Assembly: GCA_035506435.1 (NCBI GenBank)
Contig: DATJPK010000142.1
Coordinates: 1-19,407 of the forward strand
DNA: 19,407 bases
Direction of reading: 5' to 3'
Origin: JACTUA01 sp035506435
GTDB taxonomy: Archaea; Halobacteriota; Methanomicrobia; Methanomicrobiales; JACTUA01
Shown here piece by piece: positions 7,502 through 13,829 of this stretch. The position numbers and the translations under genes were made by a program. The notes beneath the pieces are model-generated. The model was not told where the DNA came from, made no database searches, and saw only the letters and a program-made list of their open reading frames with translations. The stretch's first letter is position 1, and each line of letters begins with the position of its first letter.

Positions 7502-8583
7502 GTTCTCCCTCCGGCCCGCCTGATGAGCATTTTATAATCTTCTTCCACCCGGGCCATCAACCTTCCCCAGTCGCCCCTCCCGAGGACCGTTTCCCGGGCA
7601 CGGGCCCCGAGGCGCGCCCGGAGGCCGGGGTCAGCCGCGAGGGCGAGGATGGACCGCGACAGGGCCGCCGGGTCGCGCGGCGGGATGAGAAGCCCGTTCT
7701 CCCCGTCGGAGATCCACTCGGGGACCCCGCCGACCCCGGTGGCGATGCAGGGGACGCCGGTGGACATCGCCTCGAGGACCGAGACGGGGGTACCGTCGGA
7801 GGTCGCCGTCGAGATGAAGACATCCGCCCCCCTGAGATCCTCCGGGACCTCGGCGTAAGGGGACCGGCCCCGGAAGGTGACGGACCCGGCAATGCCGAGT
7901 GAGGCCGCGAGCCCCCGCATCTCCTGCTCTTCAGGTCCCTCCCCCTTGAGCACGAGGGAAATGCCCGGGTTCGCCGGGTGCGCGAGAGCAAAGCCCTCGA
8001 GGAGTGTGCGGGTGTCATACACGGGGAAGAACCCCCGGTTCGAGAAGAGCACGAGCGGGCCGTCCTGTCGTCCTGATCGGGATCCGGGGGAAAATACCCG
8101 CGTGTCGATCCCGATGGGGAGGTACGCCACCTTGTCCGGCGCTATCCCGAAGTCGTCGATGATGTGCCTCCGGATATTCTCCGAGACGGCATAAATGAGA
8201 TCGACTTTTTCGAGGACCCTCCGGGTAAATGCCCGGATGAGGGTGGATTTCGGGGGCAGGATGAGGATATCATCCCCCCAGGCCGAGGCAACCGTCGGCC
8301 ACTTTTTACCGAGGGGGAGGTGGAAGCCGTACTTGGCGATGAACTGGGCATGGACGAGGTCGGGGTCTATGCTCCGGATGAGCCTCCTCACCCGGAAATG
8401 CCGGGGCCAGAAGGCGAGCCAGAGGCTCCTCCACCTCGAGGTGATAACATGCTCCGTGACGCCGGCGAGGGGCCGGCCCGCGGGGTCATAGGTGACGAGG
8501 TGGACCTCGTGACCTTTCCCGAAGTATTCGGCCCACCGCTGGCTGTGGATGGACCTCGCATCGGCGATAAAGCAGAGCCTCAA
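7498..8583 (-). CDS. Glycosyltransferase family 4 (GT-B)
   Basis: The 361-residue cytoplasmic enzyme transfers a sugar from a nucleotide donor, presumably to a lipid-linked glycan. It opens with RLCFIADARSIHSQRW, a common start for GT4 enzymes of surface-polysaccharide loci. The C-terminal Rossmann half shows VLKGEGPEEQEM (about 211-222), VTFRGRSPYAEVP (about 235-247) and the donor-binding stretch SDGTPVSVLEAMSTGVPCIAT (about 262-282). In this stretch the first glutamate of the usual EX7E motif is replaced by D263, and E271 is retained. The start is TTG at 8583: no Met occurs nearby, the protein family begins here, and GGGAG lies upstream. It is the first gene of the minus-strand operon; its donor may be the sugar made by the next three genes. 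Confidence 0.88.
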   Translation of the reverse strand: MRLCFIADARSIHSQRWAEYFGKGHEVHLVTYDPAGRPLAGVTEHVITSRWRSLWLAFWPRHFRVRRLIRSIDPDLVHAQFIAKYGFHLPLGKKWPTVASAWGDDILILPPKSTLIRAFTRRVLEKVDLIYAVSENIRRHIIDDFGIAPDKVAYLPIGIDTRVFSPGSRSGRQDGPLVLFSNRGFFPVYDTRTLLEGFALAHPANPGISLVLKGEGPEEQEMRGLAASLGIAGSVTFRGRSPYAEVPEDLRGADVFISTATSDGTPVSVLEAMSTGVPCIATGVGGVPEWISDGENGLLIPPRDPAALSRSILALAADPGLRARLGARARETVLGRGDWGRLMARVEEDYKMLIRRAGGRT

Positions 8584-8660
8584 TCCCGTTGCTCCCTGCA
8601 GGCCCTTATGGATTCCAAGCCGCTCCGAAACCCCCGACTGATAGGAATCTGTACCTCAAC

Positions 8661-8680
8661 GGGATTATGGTTTTCCTCTG
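8661..8680 (-). promoter_or_regulatory. Candidate promoter for the leftward sugar operon
   Basis: Read on the minus strand, GAGGAAAACC is followed by ATAAT, a BRE-like and weak TATA-like pair. Transcription would start near 8640, giving a leader of about 57 nt before TTG 8583. This is the best candidate I could find but a weak match. Confidence 0.28.
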
Positions 8681-8742
8681 GCAAGCCGGGAGATTCCACC
8701 CCCGTATTCCCCTCCATGCGGGAGGGATACCTTCAACGGTGA

Positions 8743-8755
8743 GAAACGATTTATT
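8743..8755 (+). promoter_or_regulatory. Candidate BRE/TATA promoter for the aldolase module
   Basis: GAAACGATTTATT shares the GAAAC BRE-like core seen in the two promoter modules near 13454-13508 and is followed by a TATA-like box. A start near 8780 leaves a leader of about 110 nt before ATG 8892. Confidence 0.38.
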
Positions 8756-8891
8756 GGAGGGGGGTCAAAATTGCCTGAGCGTAATTCTCCCGGATTGCTC
8801 GGCCTGACCTCCGGAGATTCCCGCGTGTTTATCGGGCAGGTGGATATCCCCGGGGCAGTAATCGGGATGTTCTTCGGGAGAGGACAGAAGT

Positions 8892-10538
8892 ATGGAAGCA
8901 CCAGCAAAGAAGGTTACCATTCTCGACTGTACCCTCCGGGATGGTGGTTATTTTAACGACTGGCGTTTCGACAAGACCCTCGCCCGGGAACTCGTTGCTG
9001 CGCTCTCCCGGGCCGGGGTGGACATCATCGAGGTTGGCTTCAAGTCCCCCCATACCCACCGGGAGAAGGGCTTCGAGGGGCTGTTCAGGTACTGCAACGA
9101 GAGCGAGCTTGGCTTTCTCCGGAATCACAGGAACCTCAGCTACTCCTTCATGGTGGATGCAAAAGAGTTCCTGAAGGGCGAGCGGGCAGACCCGTCCCTC
9201 GTGGACGAGTGCATCCCTGAAAAGCAGGAATCCCTCTTCTCCTACGCAAGGATCGCCACGTACCTCCCGAACCTCCCGGGGTCCGTGGATCTCGCCTCGC
9301 TCCTCCGGGCCAAGGGATACCGGGTGACCCTGAACCTTATGGGGATGTCCCTTCTCGGGCCGGAGAACCTTGATCAGGCGTTGGATCTCATAAAGGGTGC
9401 GCCCCTCGAGGTCTTCTACTTCTCCGATTCCTTCGGTGATCTGCAGCCAGGACAGATCGTACGATTCCTTCAGCGGATACGACAAAAATTCGCCGGCCGG
9501 ATCGGTATCCATACCCATGACAATAACGGCCTCGCCTTTGCAAACACCATCGCGGCCGTGGAACACGGGATCGATGTCGTCGATGCAACCCTCATGGGCA
9601 TGGGTCGGGGCGCCGGAAACCTCAGGACCGAGCAGATGCTCCTGTACCTTTACTTCAAGAAGGGCTACGCCCACCTGAACCCCTCGGAGCTCCTCGAGGT
9701 GATGGATCTCCAGCTCGCCCCCCTGAAAAAGACATACCAGTGGGGGTGGGACTACACGTACATGCTTTCGGCCCTCCAGAATATCCACCCCACCTACTGC
9801 CAGAATCTCAGGGCGAGCAACCAGTATACCATCGACCAGGTCAGCAAGATCCTGAACAGCATCGATCCATCCCACCGGTCTGCGTTTGATGAGAGGGCCC
9901 TCCTCGCAGCCATCGACATGGTGATCAACCAGCCGGTGGTTGTCGATGAGGCCCTCTCAAGCATCCCCCTCTACGAGCCCAAACCATTCGAGAAGGTGCT
10001 TGTCATCGCCACGGGGTCGGGGAGGGAGATGTTTCGGAGCGAAATCGCCGCCTTCATCGACCAGCACGATCCCCTTGTCATCGAATGTAACCCCCTGGAC
10101 ACCTTCTTTGAGGAGAAATCCCGCCATTACCTCCGGGCCATCCTGAACTGGATGCGGCTCCGGAAGGTCCTTGCCGGGCCCGGGGACTCCCACTCGTCCA
10201 TCGTCACCGGTCTCTGGGGACTGCCCGCGTCCTGCGGGGGGAGGGCTGATGTGCGAAAGATCCCCTGCCATGTGGGGAAGGACGGGGTATCGGTGAGCCG
10301 GGAGGGGATGATACTCCCTGCTTATGTCGTGGGGATGTTTGCGGTGGGTCTCGCGATCCTCTCAAAACCCCGAACCATCTATGTTGCGGGGTACGACGGA
10401 TACCAGGACCGGTTCTCGCAGTCCCAGCTGGAGATGGAGCACTTCTGGAAGTCCCTGTCCCCGCCCTGCCCGGTCATCTCTGTCACCCCTACGACGTACC
10501 CGATCAGGGTCGAGTCCGTGTACAGGCTGATCCGATGA
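8892..10538 (+). CDS. DRE-TIM (HMGL-like) pyruvate-aldolase family protein with C-terminal extra domain
   Basis: The protein has 548 residues. Residues about 7-320 form a DRE-TIM metallolyase barrel like 4-hydroxy-2-oxovalerate aldolase: LDCTLRDGGY at 11-20 (D12 metal, R16 catalytic), HTHDN with metal ligands H207/H209, SDSFGDLQP at 178-186, and GMGRGAGNLRTE at 236-247. Known relatives add a pyruvate enolate to an aldehyde, giving a 4-hydroxy-2-oxo acid. Residues about 365-548 form a separate Rossmann-like domain (VLVIATGSGREMF, VIECNP, IYVAGYDGYQDRF) whose role I do not know. The stop overlaps the start of a CMP-sugar synthetase gene by 4 bp, and a HAD phosphatase follows. The natural inference is formation of a 3-deoxy-2-ulosonic acid from pyruvate and a sugar aldehyde. 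The ATG at 8892 has GAGG 8 bases upstream. Confidence 0.82.
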   Translation: MEAPAKKVTILDCTLRDGGYFNDWRFDKTLARELVAALSRAGVDIIEVGFKSPHTHREKGFEGLFRYCNESELGFLRNHRNLSYSFMVDAKEFLKGERADPSLVDECIPEKQESLFSYARIATYLPNLPGSVDLASLLRAKGYRVTLNLMGMSLLGPENLDQALDLIKGAPLEVFYFSDSFGDLQPGQIVRFLQRIRQKFAGRIGIHTHDNNGLAFANTIAAVEHGIDVVDATLMGMGRGAGNLRTEQMLLYLYFKKGYAHLNPSELLEVMDLQLAPLKKTYQWGWDYTYMLSALQNIHPTYCQNLRASNQYTIDQVSKILNSIDPSHRSAFDERALLAAIDMVINQPVVVDEALSSIPLYEPKPFEKVLVIATGSGREMFRSEIAAFIDQHDPLVIECNPLDTFFEEKSRHYLRAILNWMRLRKVLAGPGDSHSSIVTGLWGLPASCGGRADVRKIPCHVGKDGVSVSREGMILPAYVVGMFAVGLAILSKPRTIYVAGYDGYQDRFSQSQLEMEHFWKSLSPPCPVISVTPTTYPIRVESVYRLIR

Positions 10539-11287
10539 AGGTCGTCGGGGTCATTCCGGCCAGGTTCCGCTCCTCCCGGTTCCCCGGGAAGCCGCTCGTG
10601 CCCCTTCTCGGGTCGCCCATGGTCGTCCATGTCGCCCGGCTCGTGGCTCTCGCCCTCGGCCATGACAGGACCTTTGTCGCCACCGAGAGCGGAGAGATCG
10701 CACGGGTGGTCGAGGAGCATGGGTTCTCTGCGATCATGACCACGGACCGGCCCCTCACCGGGACCGACCGGGTCTACGAGGCCGCGCAGCACATCGATGC
10801 CGATGTCTACCTGAACATCCAGGGTGACGAACCTCTCCTCGATCCTATGGATATCCGGAGGATAGCAGACGAGAAGAGAGGAAGGCGGAACCAGGTGATT
10901 AACGGGATGTGCCGCATCGGGCCCGGTGAAGATCCCTCGAACGTCAACATCCCCAAGGTGGTAACTACGGAGGGAAATGCCCTTGTCTACATGTCCCGGC
11001 TCCCGATCCCCGGCTATAAATCCCCCTCGCAAAGGCCCCTATACTACCTGAAGCAGGTCTGCATCTACGCCTTTTCATTTCAGGAACTGGAGCAGTTCGG
11101 GAGCTTCGGCAGGAAGAGCTACCTGGAAGAGAAGGAGGACATCGAGATCCTCAGGTTCCTTGACCTGGGGGTCCCCGTCCACATGGTGGAGACGGGCGGG
11201 GCATCCCTTGCGGTTGACACCCCCGGGGATGTCGTGAACGTCGAGGAGGCCATGCGGGCCCGCGGGAGGACCGCCCTTGGGGATTAA
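10535..11287 (+). CDS. KdsB-like CMP-ulosonic acid cytidylyltransferase
   Basis: The protein has 250 residues and the size and motifs of 3-deoxy-manno-octulosonate cytidylyltransferase. IPARFRSSRFPGKPL is at 7-21, LTGTDRV at 74-80 and LNIQGDEPLL at 93-102 with metal-binding D98. YLKQVCIYAF is at 171-180, and LAVDTPGDV at 225-233 holds the second metal-binding D228. Enzymes of this family join CTP to the anomeric hydroxyl of a 2-keto-3-deoxy sugar acid, giving a CMP-sugar donor. Here the likely substrate is the product of the aldolase encoded immediately upstream, with which it shares an ATGA overlap. Kdo itself is not typical of archaea, so a different ulosonic acid is plausible. Its end overlaps the HAD gene by 11 bp. 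Confidence 0.87.
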   Translation: MKVVGVIPARFRSSRFPGKPLVPLLGSPMVVHVARLVALALGHDRTFVATESGEIARVVEEHGFSAIMTTDRPLTGTDRVYEAAQHIDADVYLNIQGDEPLLDPMDIRRIADEKRGRRNQVINGMCRIGPGEDPSNVNIPKVVTTEGNALVYMSRLPIPGYKSPSQRPLYYLKQVCIYAFSFQELEQFGSFGRKSYLEEKEDIEILRFLDLGVPVHMVETGGASLAVDTPGDVVNVEEAMRARGRTALGD

Positions 11288-11939
11288 CGCCTGCCGCTCC
11301 TGGGTCTTTGACTGCGACGGGGTGATCCTCGATTCGAACCCCCTGAAGTCCCGGGCCTTCTACCAGGTATCCCTGCCATACGGCGGGAAGAAGGCGGAGG
11401 CCTTTCTCCGCTACCACCAGGGCCACGGAGGCATCTCCCGGTTCGAGAAGTTCAGGTACTTCTTCGAGGTGATCCTTGGGAGGGAAAATTACCGGGAGGA
11501 GATGGAGGGCCTGCTTGCGAACTACGGGGCTCTGGTGCGTGAGGGGATGCTCGAGGCGGCGGAGACTCCTCACCTCCGGGAGTTCCTGGACGGAATACCT
11601 GCCGGGACAAGAAGGTACGTACTCTCCGGGGGCAGCCAGGAGGAGCTCCGGGAGATCCTCCGGAAAAGGGATCTCAGCCGGTACTTCGACGGGATATTCG
11701 GGAGCCCGGAGTCAAAGGACGCCATACTGACCACCATGATCGCCCGGGATGAGATCCCACTGCCTGCCCTCTTTATCGGCGACAGCAGGTATGATTACGA
11801 GGTGGCGGGGAAGCACGGGCTTTGCTTCATTTTCATGTCCGGATTTTCCGAGTTCAAGGGAGGGATCGCGTTCTTCAGAAAGATACCGGAGGTCCGGATC
11901 ATCCGGAACCTCGGGGATCTTTGTAAAGGATCCAGTTGA
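11277..11939 (+). CDS. HAD-superfamily sugar phosphatase
   Basis: The protein has 220 residues. Motif I FDCDGVILDS at 11-20 gives nucleophile D12 and acid D14. Motif II is S117 in VLSGGS, motif III is K147 in ESKDAI, and motif IV is IGDSRYDYEVA with D169/D173. A helical cap lies between motifs I and II (about 20-95), as in phosphoglycolate-phosphatase relatives and unlike the capless KdsC. I infer that it removes a phosphate from the ulosonate or its precursor in the three-gene module. The start is TTG 11277, inside the end of the KdsB-like gene, with GGGAGGA at good spacing; no Met is available before the catalytic motif. It converges with the acetyltransferase gene 12 bp downstream. Confidence 0.83.
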   Translation: MGINACRSWVFDCDGVILDSNPLKSRAFYQVSLPYGGKKAEAFLRYHQGHGGISRFEKFRYFFEVILGRENYREEMEGLLANYGALVREGMLEAAETPHLREFLDGIPAGTRRYVLSGGSQEELREILRKRDLSRYFDGIFGSPESKDAILTTMIARDEIPLPALFIGDSRYDYEVAGKHGLCFIFMSGFSEFKGGIAFFRKIPEVRIIRNLGDLCKGSS

Positions 11940-11951
11940 TGGTGCGATATC

Positions 11952-12461
11952 TCATCGCTGTCTTATGACCCGTGCAGGGACCCCATATGCTACGGAATTC
12001 GGCGGGATATCGCGGGTAACGACAGAACCTGCACCGATGACGGATCCTTGCCCGATGGTGGTATCCCGGGTGATGATACAATGGGCCCCGATCCATACAT
12101 CGTCCTCGATCCTGACCTTCCCGCCGACGTACCCCTGCTCCCGGATGGTTTTTTGGGGATCTGAGAAGTTATGATCCCAGGAGACGACGATGGTATAGGG
12201 GCCGATGAAGACATTGTTCCCGATATGAATCTCCTCGCCGCAGGTGGCATCGATGGTCACGAAATTATTGATCGAGGAGTTCCCTATGAAGATCCGCCCG
12301 GGGTGCTTGATGATGGTGAACTGGCCGATGATCCCGGGATTCGATCCAGTCTGTAACCGTCTCGCCCAGTACGCGCACCGAAGGGAAATACCGATCCGGT
12401 TGTCGGGTAACAGGATGATGCAATGCTCGAGGAACTCCCTGAAAAAGGTGAGGATCCTCAT
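11952..12461 (-). CDS. Left-handed beta-helix (hexapeptide) O-acetyltransferase, WcaF/LacA-like
   Basis: The protein has 169 residues. Repeated hexapeptide units are visible from about residue 55: IFIGNSSINN, IHIGNNVFIG, VRIEDDVWIG, TTIGQGSVIG, AGSVV. Residues SWDHNF contain H97, the usual catalytic histidine of this family, followed by a loop with the conserved GYVGGK. The protein ends in VAYGVPARVI, the standard family C-terminus. Such enzymes acetylate sugar hydroxyls with acetyl-CoA as trimers in the cytoplasm. Its gene lies 15 bp after the GalE-like gene on the same strand, so the two are probably co-transcribed and act on the same glycan. The acceptor sugar cannot be told from sequence. 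Confidence 0.86.
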   Translation of the reverse strand: MRILTFFREFLEHCIILLPDNRIGISLRCAYWARRLQTGSNPGIIGQFTIIKHPGRIFIGNSSINNFVTIDATCGEEIHIGNNVFIGPYTIVVSWDHNFSDPQKTIREQGYVGGKVRIEDDVWIGAHCIITRDTTIGQGSVIGAGSVVTRDIPPNSVAYGVPARVIRQR

Positions 12462-12476
12462 GGCAGGAGTCCAGTC

Positions 12477-13427
12477 CTATCCCTTCCGGGCATAGTACTC
12501 CTTCACCCACGAGGTCATCCGGGTGAGACCCTCCTCGAGGGAAACCGCCGGGGACCAGTCAAGGACCCCCCGGATCCTTTCATAGGAGCCGAAGACCCCA
12601 TGCTGGTCCCTGGGCGTCGGGGGTGCGAGCATGAGCGGGTAGTCCCTGGATTCACCGAAGGAGGTCATGATCATCTCGAGGAGCTGGGAGATGGAGGTTT
12701 TTCGCCCGGTACATACGTTGAACGTCATCCCGCTGGATTCCCTTCTCTCGAGAGACAGGTCGATGGCTCTCACCACGTCGTCGATATACACGAGGTCGCG
12801 GAACCGATCGAGAGCGCCCTTGACGAGGATGGGCCTCCCCCCGGCTATATAGGACATGTAGATGCTCACCATGCCCTGCTTGAGGTTCTCCATATTCTGC
12901 CCGGGGCCGTAGACATTGAAAAAACGGAGTATCGTTGTATCGAGTCCCATGTCATGGAAGATATTGATATAATGCTCTGAAGCCATTTTCCCGACACCAT
13001 AAAAGGACTTGGGGTTGATCGGTCCCTCTTCGGTTACGGGCCATTCGGGACCGTCGCCATAGACGGACATGGAGCTCGAGTAGACGAACTTCTGGATCCT
13101 GTTCTCCAGTGACCACCGGAGGAGGAGCAGGGTGCCGAGGGTGTTGGTCTTCAGATCATAGGCCGGCCGCTCGAAGGAGATCTCGCCGGAAGACTGGGCA
13201 GCGAGATGGATGATTGCATCGATTCCCTTTCCATCAAGGTCCGCGGGAAAGGATTCATCGGTGAGGTCGAGGTGGATGAATCTGGCACCTTCCGGAATAT
13301 TCTCCTGCCTCCCGGTCGAGAGGTTATCAACGATGGTGACCCGCCCGCCCTGCTCCAGGAGATGGCGGGCGACATGGGACCCGATGAACCCTGCACCGCC
13401 GGTGATGAGATAGTGCGTAAAAACCAC
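12477..13427 (-). CDS. Extended SDR, UDP-glucose 4-epimerase (GalE)-like
   Basis: From GTG 13427 the protein has 316 residues. TGGAGFIGSH at 9-18 binds NAD, YSSSMSVYG at about 116-124 supplies the serine, and SFYGVGK gives Y143/K147. RFFNVYGPGQNMENL and FRDLVYIDDVVRAI are typical of NDP-hexose 4-epimerases and their decarboxylase/dehydratase relatives. It probably interconverts a hexose or HexNAc nucleotide sugar at C4. The frame is open to an ATG at 13601, but those 58 residues are low-quality sequence lying upstream of two promoter-like modules, so I place the start at the GTG just before VFTHYLITGG. GGGA is very close to this codon, so a very short leader is likely. It is co-directional with the acetyltransferase gene, 15 bp away. 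Confidence 0.82.
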   Translation of the reverse strand: MVFTHYLITGGAGFIGSHVARHLLEQGGRVTIVDNLSTGRQENIPEGARFIHLDLTDESFPADLDGKGIDAIIHLAAQSSGEISFERPAYDLKTNTLGTLLLLRWSLENRIQKFVYSSSMSVYGDGPEWPVTEEGPINPKSFYGVGKMASEHYINIFHDMGLDTTILRFFNVYGPGQNMENLKQGMVSIYMSYIAGGRPILVKGALDRFRDLVYIDDVVRAIDLSLERRESSGMTFNVCTGRKTSISQLLEMIMTSFGESRDYPLMLAPPTPRDQHGVFGSYERIRGVLDWSPAVSLEEGLTRMTSWVKEYYARKG

Positions 13428-13453
13428 TCCCTTTGCGCTGCAATTTCCGGCAG

Positions 13454-13473
13454 CGGGGGCGTTATAGTGTTTC
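13454..13473 (-). promoter_or_regulatory. Proximal BRE/TATA promoter module for the GalE-like gene
   Basis: On the minus strand this reads GAAAC, then ACTATAAC, then GCCCCCG: a BRE-like element with a good TATA box. Transcription would begin near 13436, giving a leader of about 10 nt before GTG 13427. It is the proximal copy of a 35-bp-spaced pair. Confidence 0.5.
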
Positions 13474-13488
13474 TCTCCTGTTCTCTCC

Positions 13489-13508
13489 CGGGGGCCTATA
13501 ATCGTTTC
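13489..13508 (-). promoter_or_regulatory. Distal BRE/TATA promoter module (second copy)
   Basis: On the minus strand this reads GAAAC, GATTATAG, GCCCCCG. The outer parts match the proximal module exactly and the 8-base spacer again contains a TATA-like box. The offset is exactly 35 bp. It could be a second promoter or a regulator site overlapping a promoter. Confidence 0.42.
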
Positions 13509-13562
13509 GGAACAGGATCCTGGCTGCAGGAAAGGAAGCGCATCCCTGGACCCGGGGGCACA

Positions 13563-13736
13563 GACGCGAGAGCGTCCGCACAACCCGGGCTGGTTTATCA
13601 TTCATCCTGCATGCCCGGAAGCCGGGCAATCCCCAGATCTCACAGCGTTAATCCACGGATCAGGGGCGGGGTAGCAGGCATGCGCATGGACGGCGCTCCG
13701 TCCTACACGGGACCGTAGTTCTCTGCCCTGCAGAGA
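13563..13736. ncRNA. Candidate structured RNA (five consecutive stem-loops)
   Basis: Perfect or near-perfect stems follow one another: GACGC/GCGTC with loop GAGA (13563-13576), TGCCCGG/CCGGGCA with loop AAG (13612-13628), CCCC-A-GATC/GATC-A-GGGG with one A/A mismatch (13631-13666), GGACGG/CCGTCC with loop CGCT (13688-13703), and TCTCTGC/GCAGAGA with loop CCT (13720-13736). No known RNA family is recognised and the transcribed strand is not known. It could be an independent small RNA, the 3' untranslated region of the radical SAM gene, or chance in GC-rich DNA. Confidence 0.35.
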
Positions 13737-13829
13737 GGTTCAATACCTGTCTTCATTCCGGGGATCCGATGGTGCTCTTCAAATCTCCCGACGTCTGGTC
13801 ATATTTTCCTGGCTGACAGACCATCCTCG

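Larger units (their letters stand above)
8584..8891. other. Divergent intergenic region (308 bp)
   Basis: This region separates the leftward sugar operon from the rightward aldolase module. It contains candidate promoters for both directions, a 6-bp stem-loop CCCTCC (8710-8715) / GGAGGG (8721-8726) with loop ATGCG, and a ribosome binding site GGGAGAGGA just before the ATG at 8892. Short open frames here on both strands show no protein-like composition. I see no RNA gene. Confidence 0.5.
13428..13829. other. 402-bp non-coding stretch with promoter modules and clustered stem-loops
   Basis: I find no protein-like open frame here on either strand. The left third holds two promoter-like modules facing the GalE-like gene. 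From 13563 to 13736 a run of five potential stem-loops follows, described separately. The right end is the downstream region of the radical SAM gene. No T-tract terminator is evident on the minus strand just past 13830. Confidence 0.55.

Noticed and set aside
8665..8907. 80-codon minus-strand frame and short plus-strand frames in the divergent region
   Set aside because: No protein-like composition or start context; the region is better read as promoters and leader sequence.
13428..13601. 58-residue N-terminal extension of the GalE-like protein
   Set aside because: SDR proteins of this type start a few residues before TGGAGFIG; the extension overlaps two promoter-like modules and does not look like a signal peptide.
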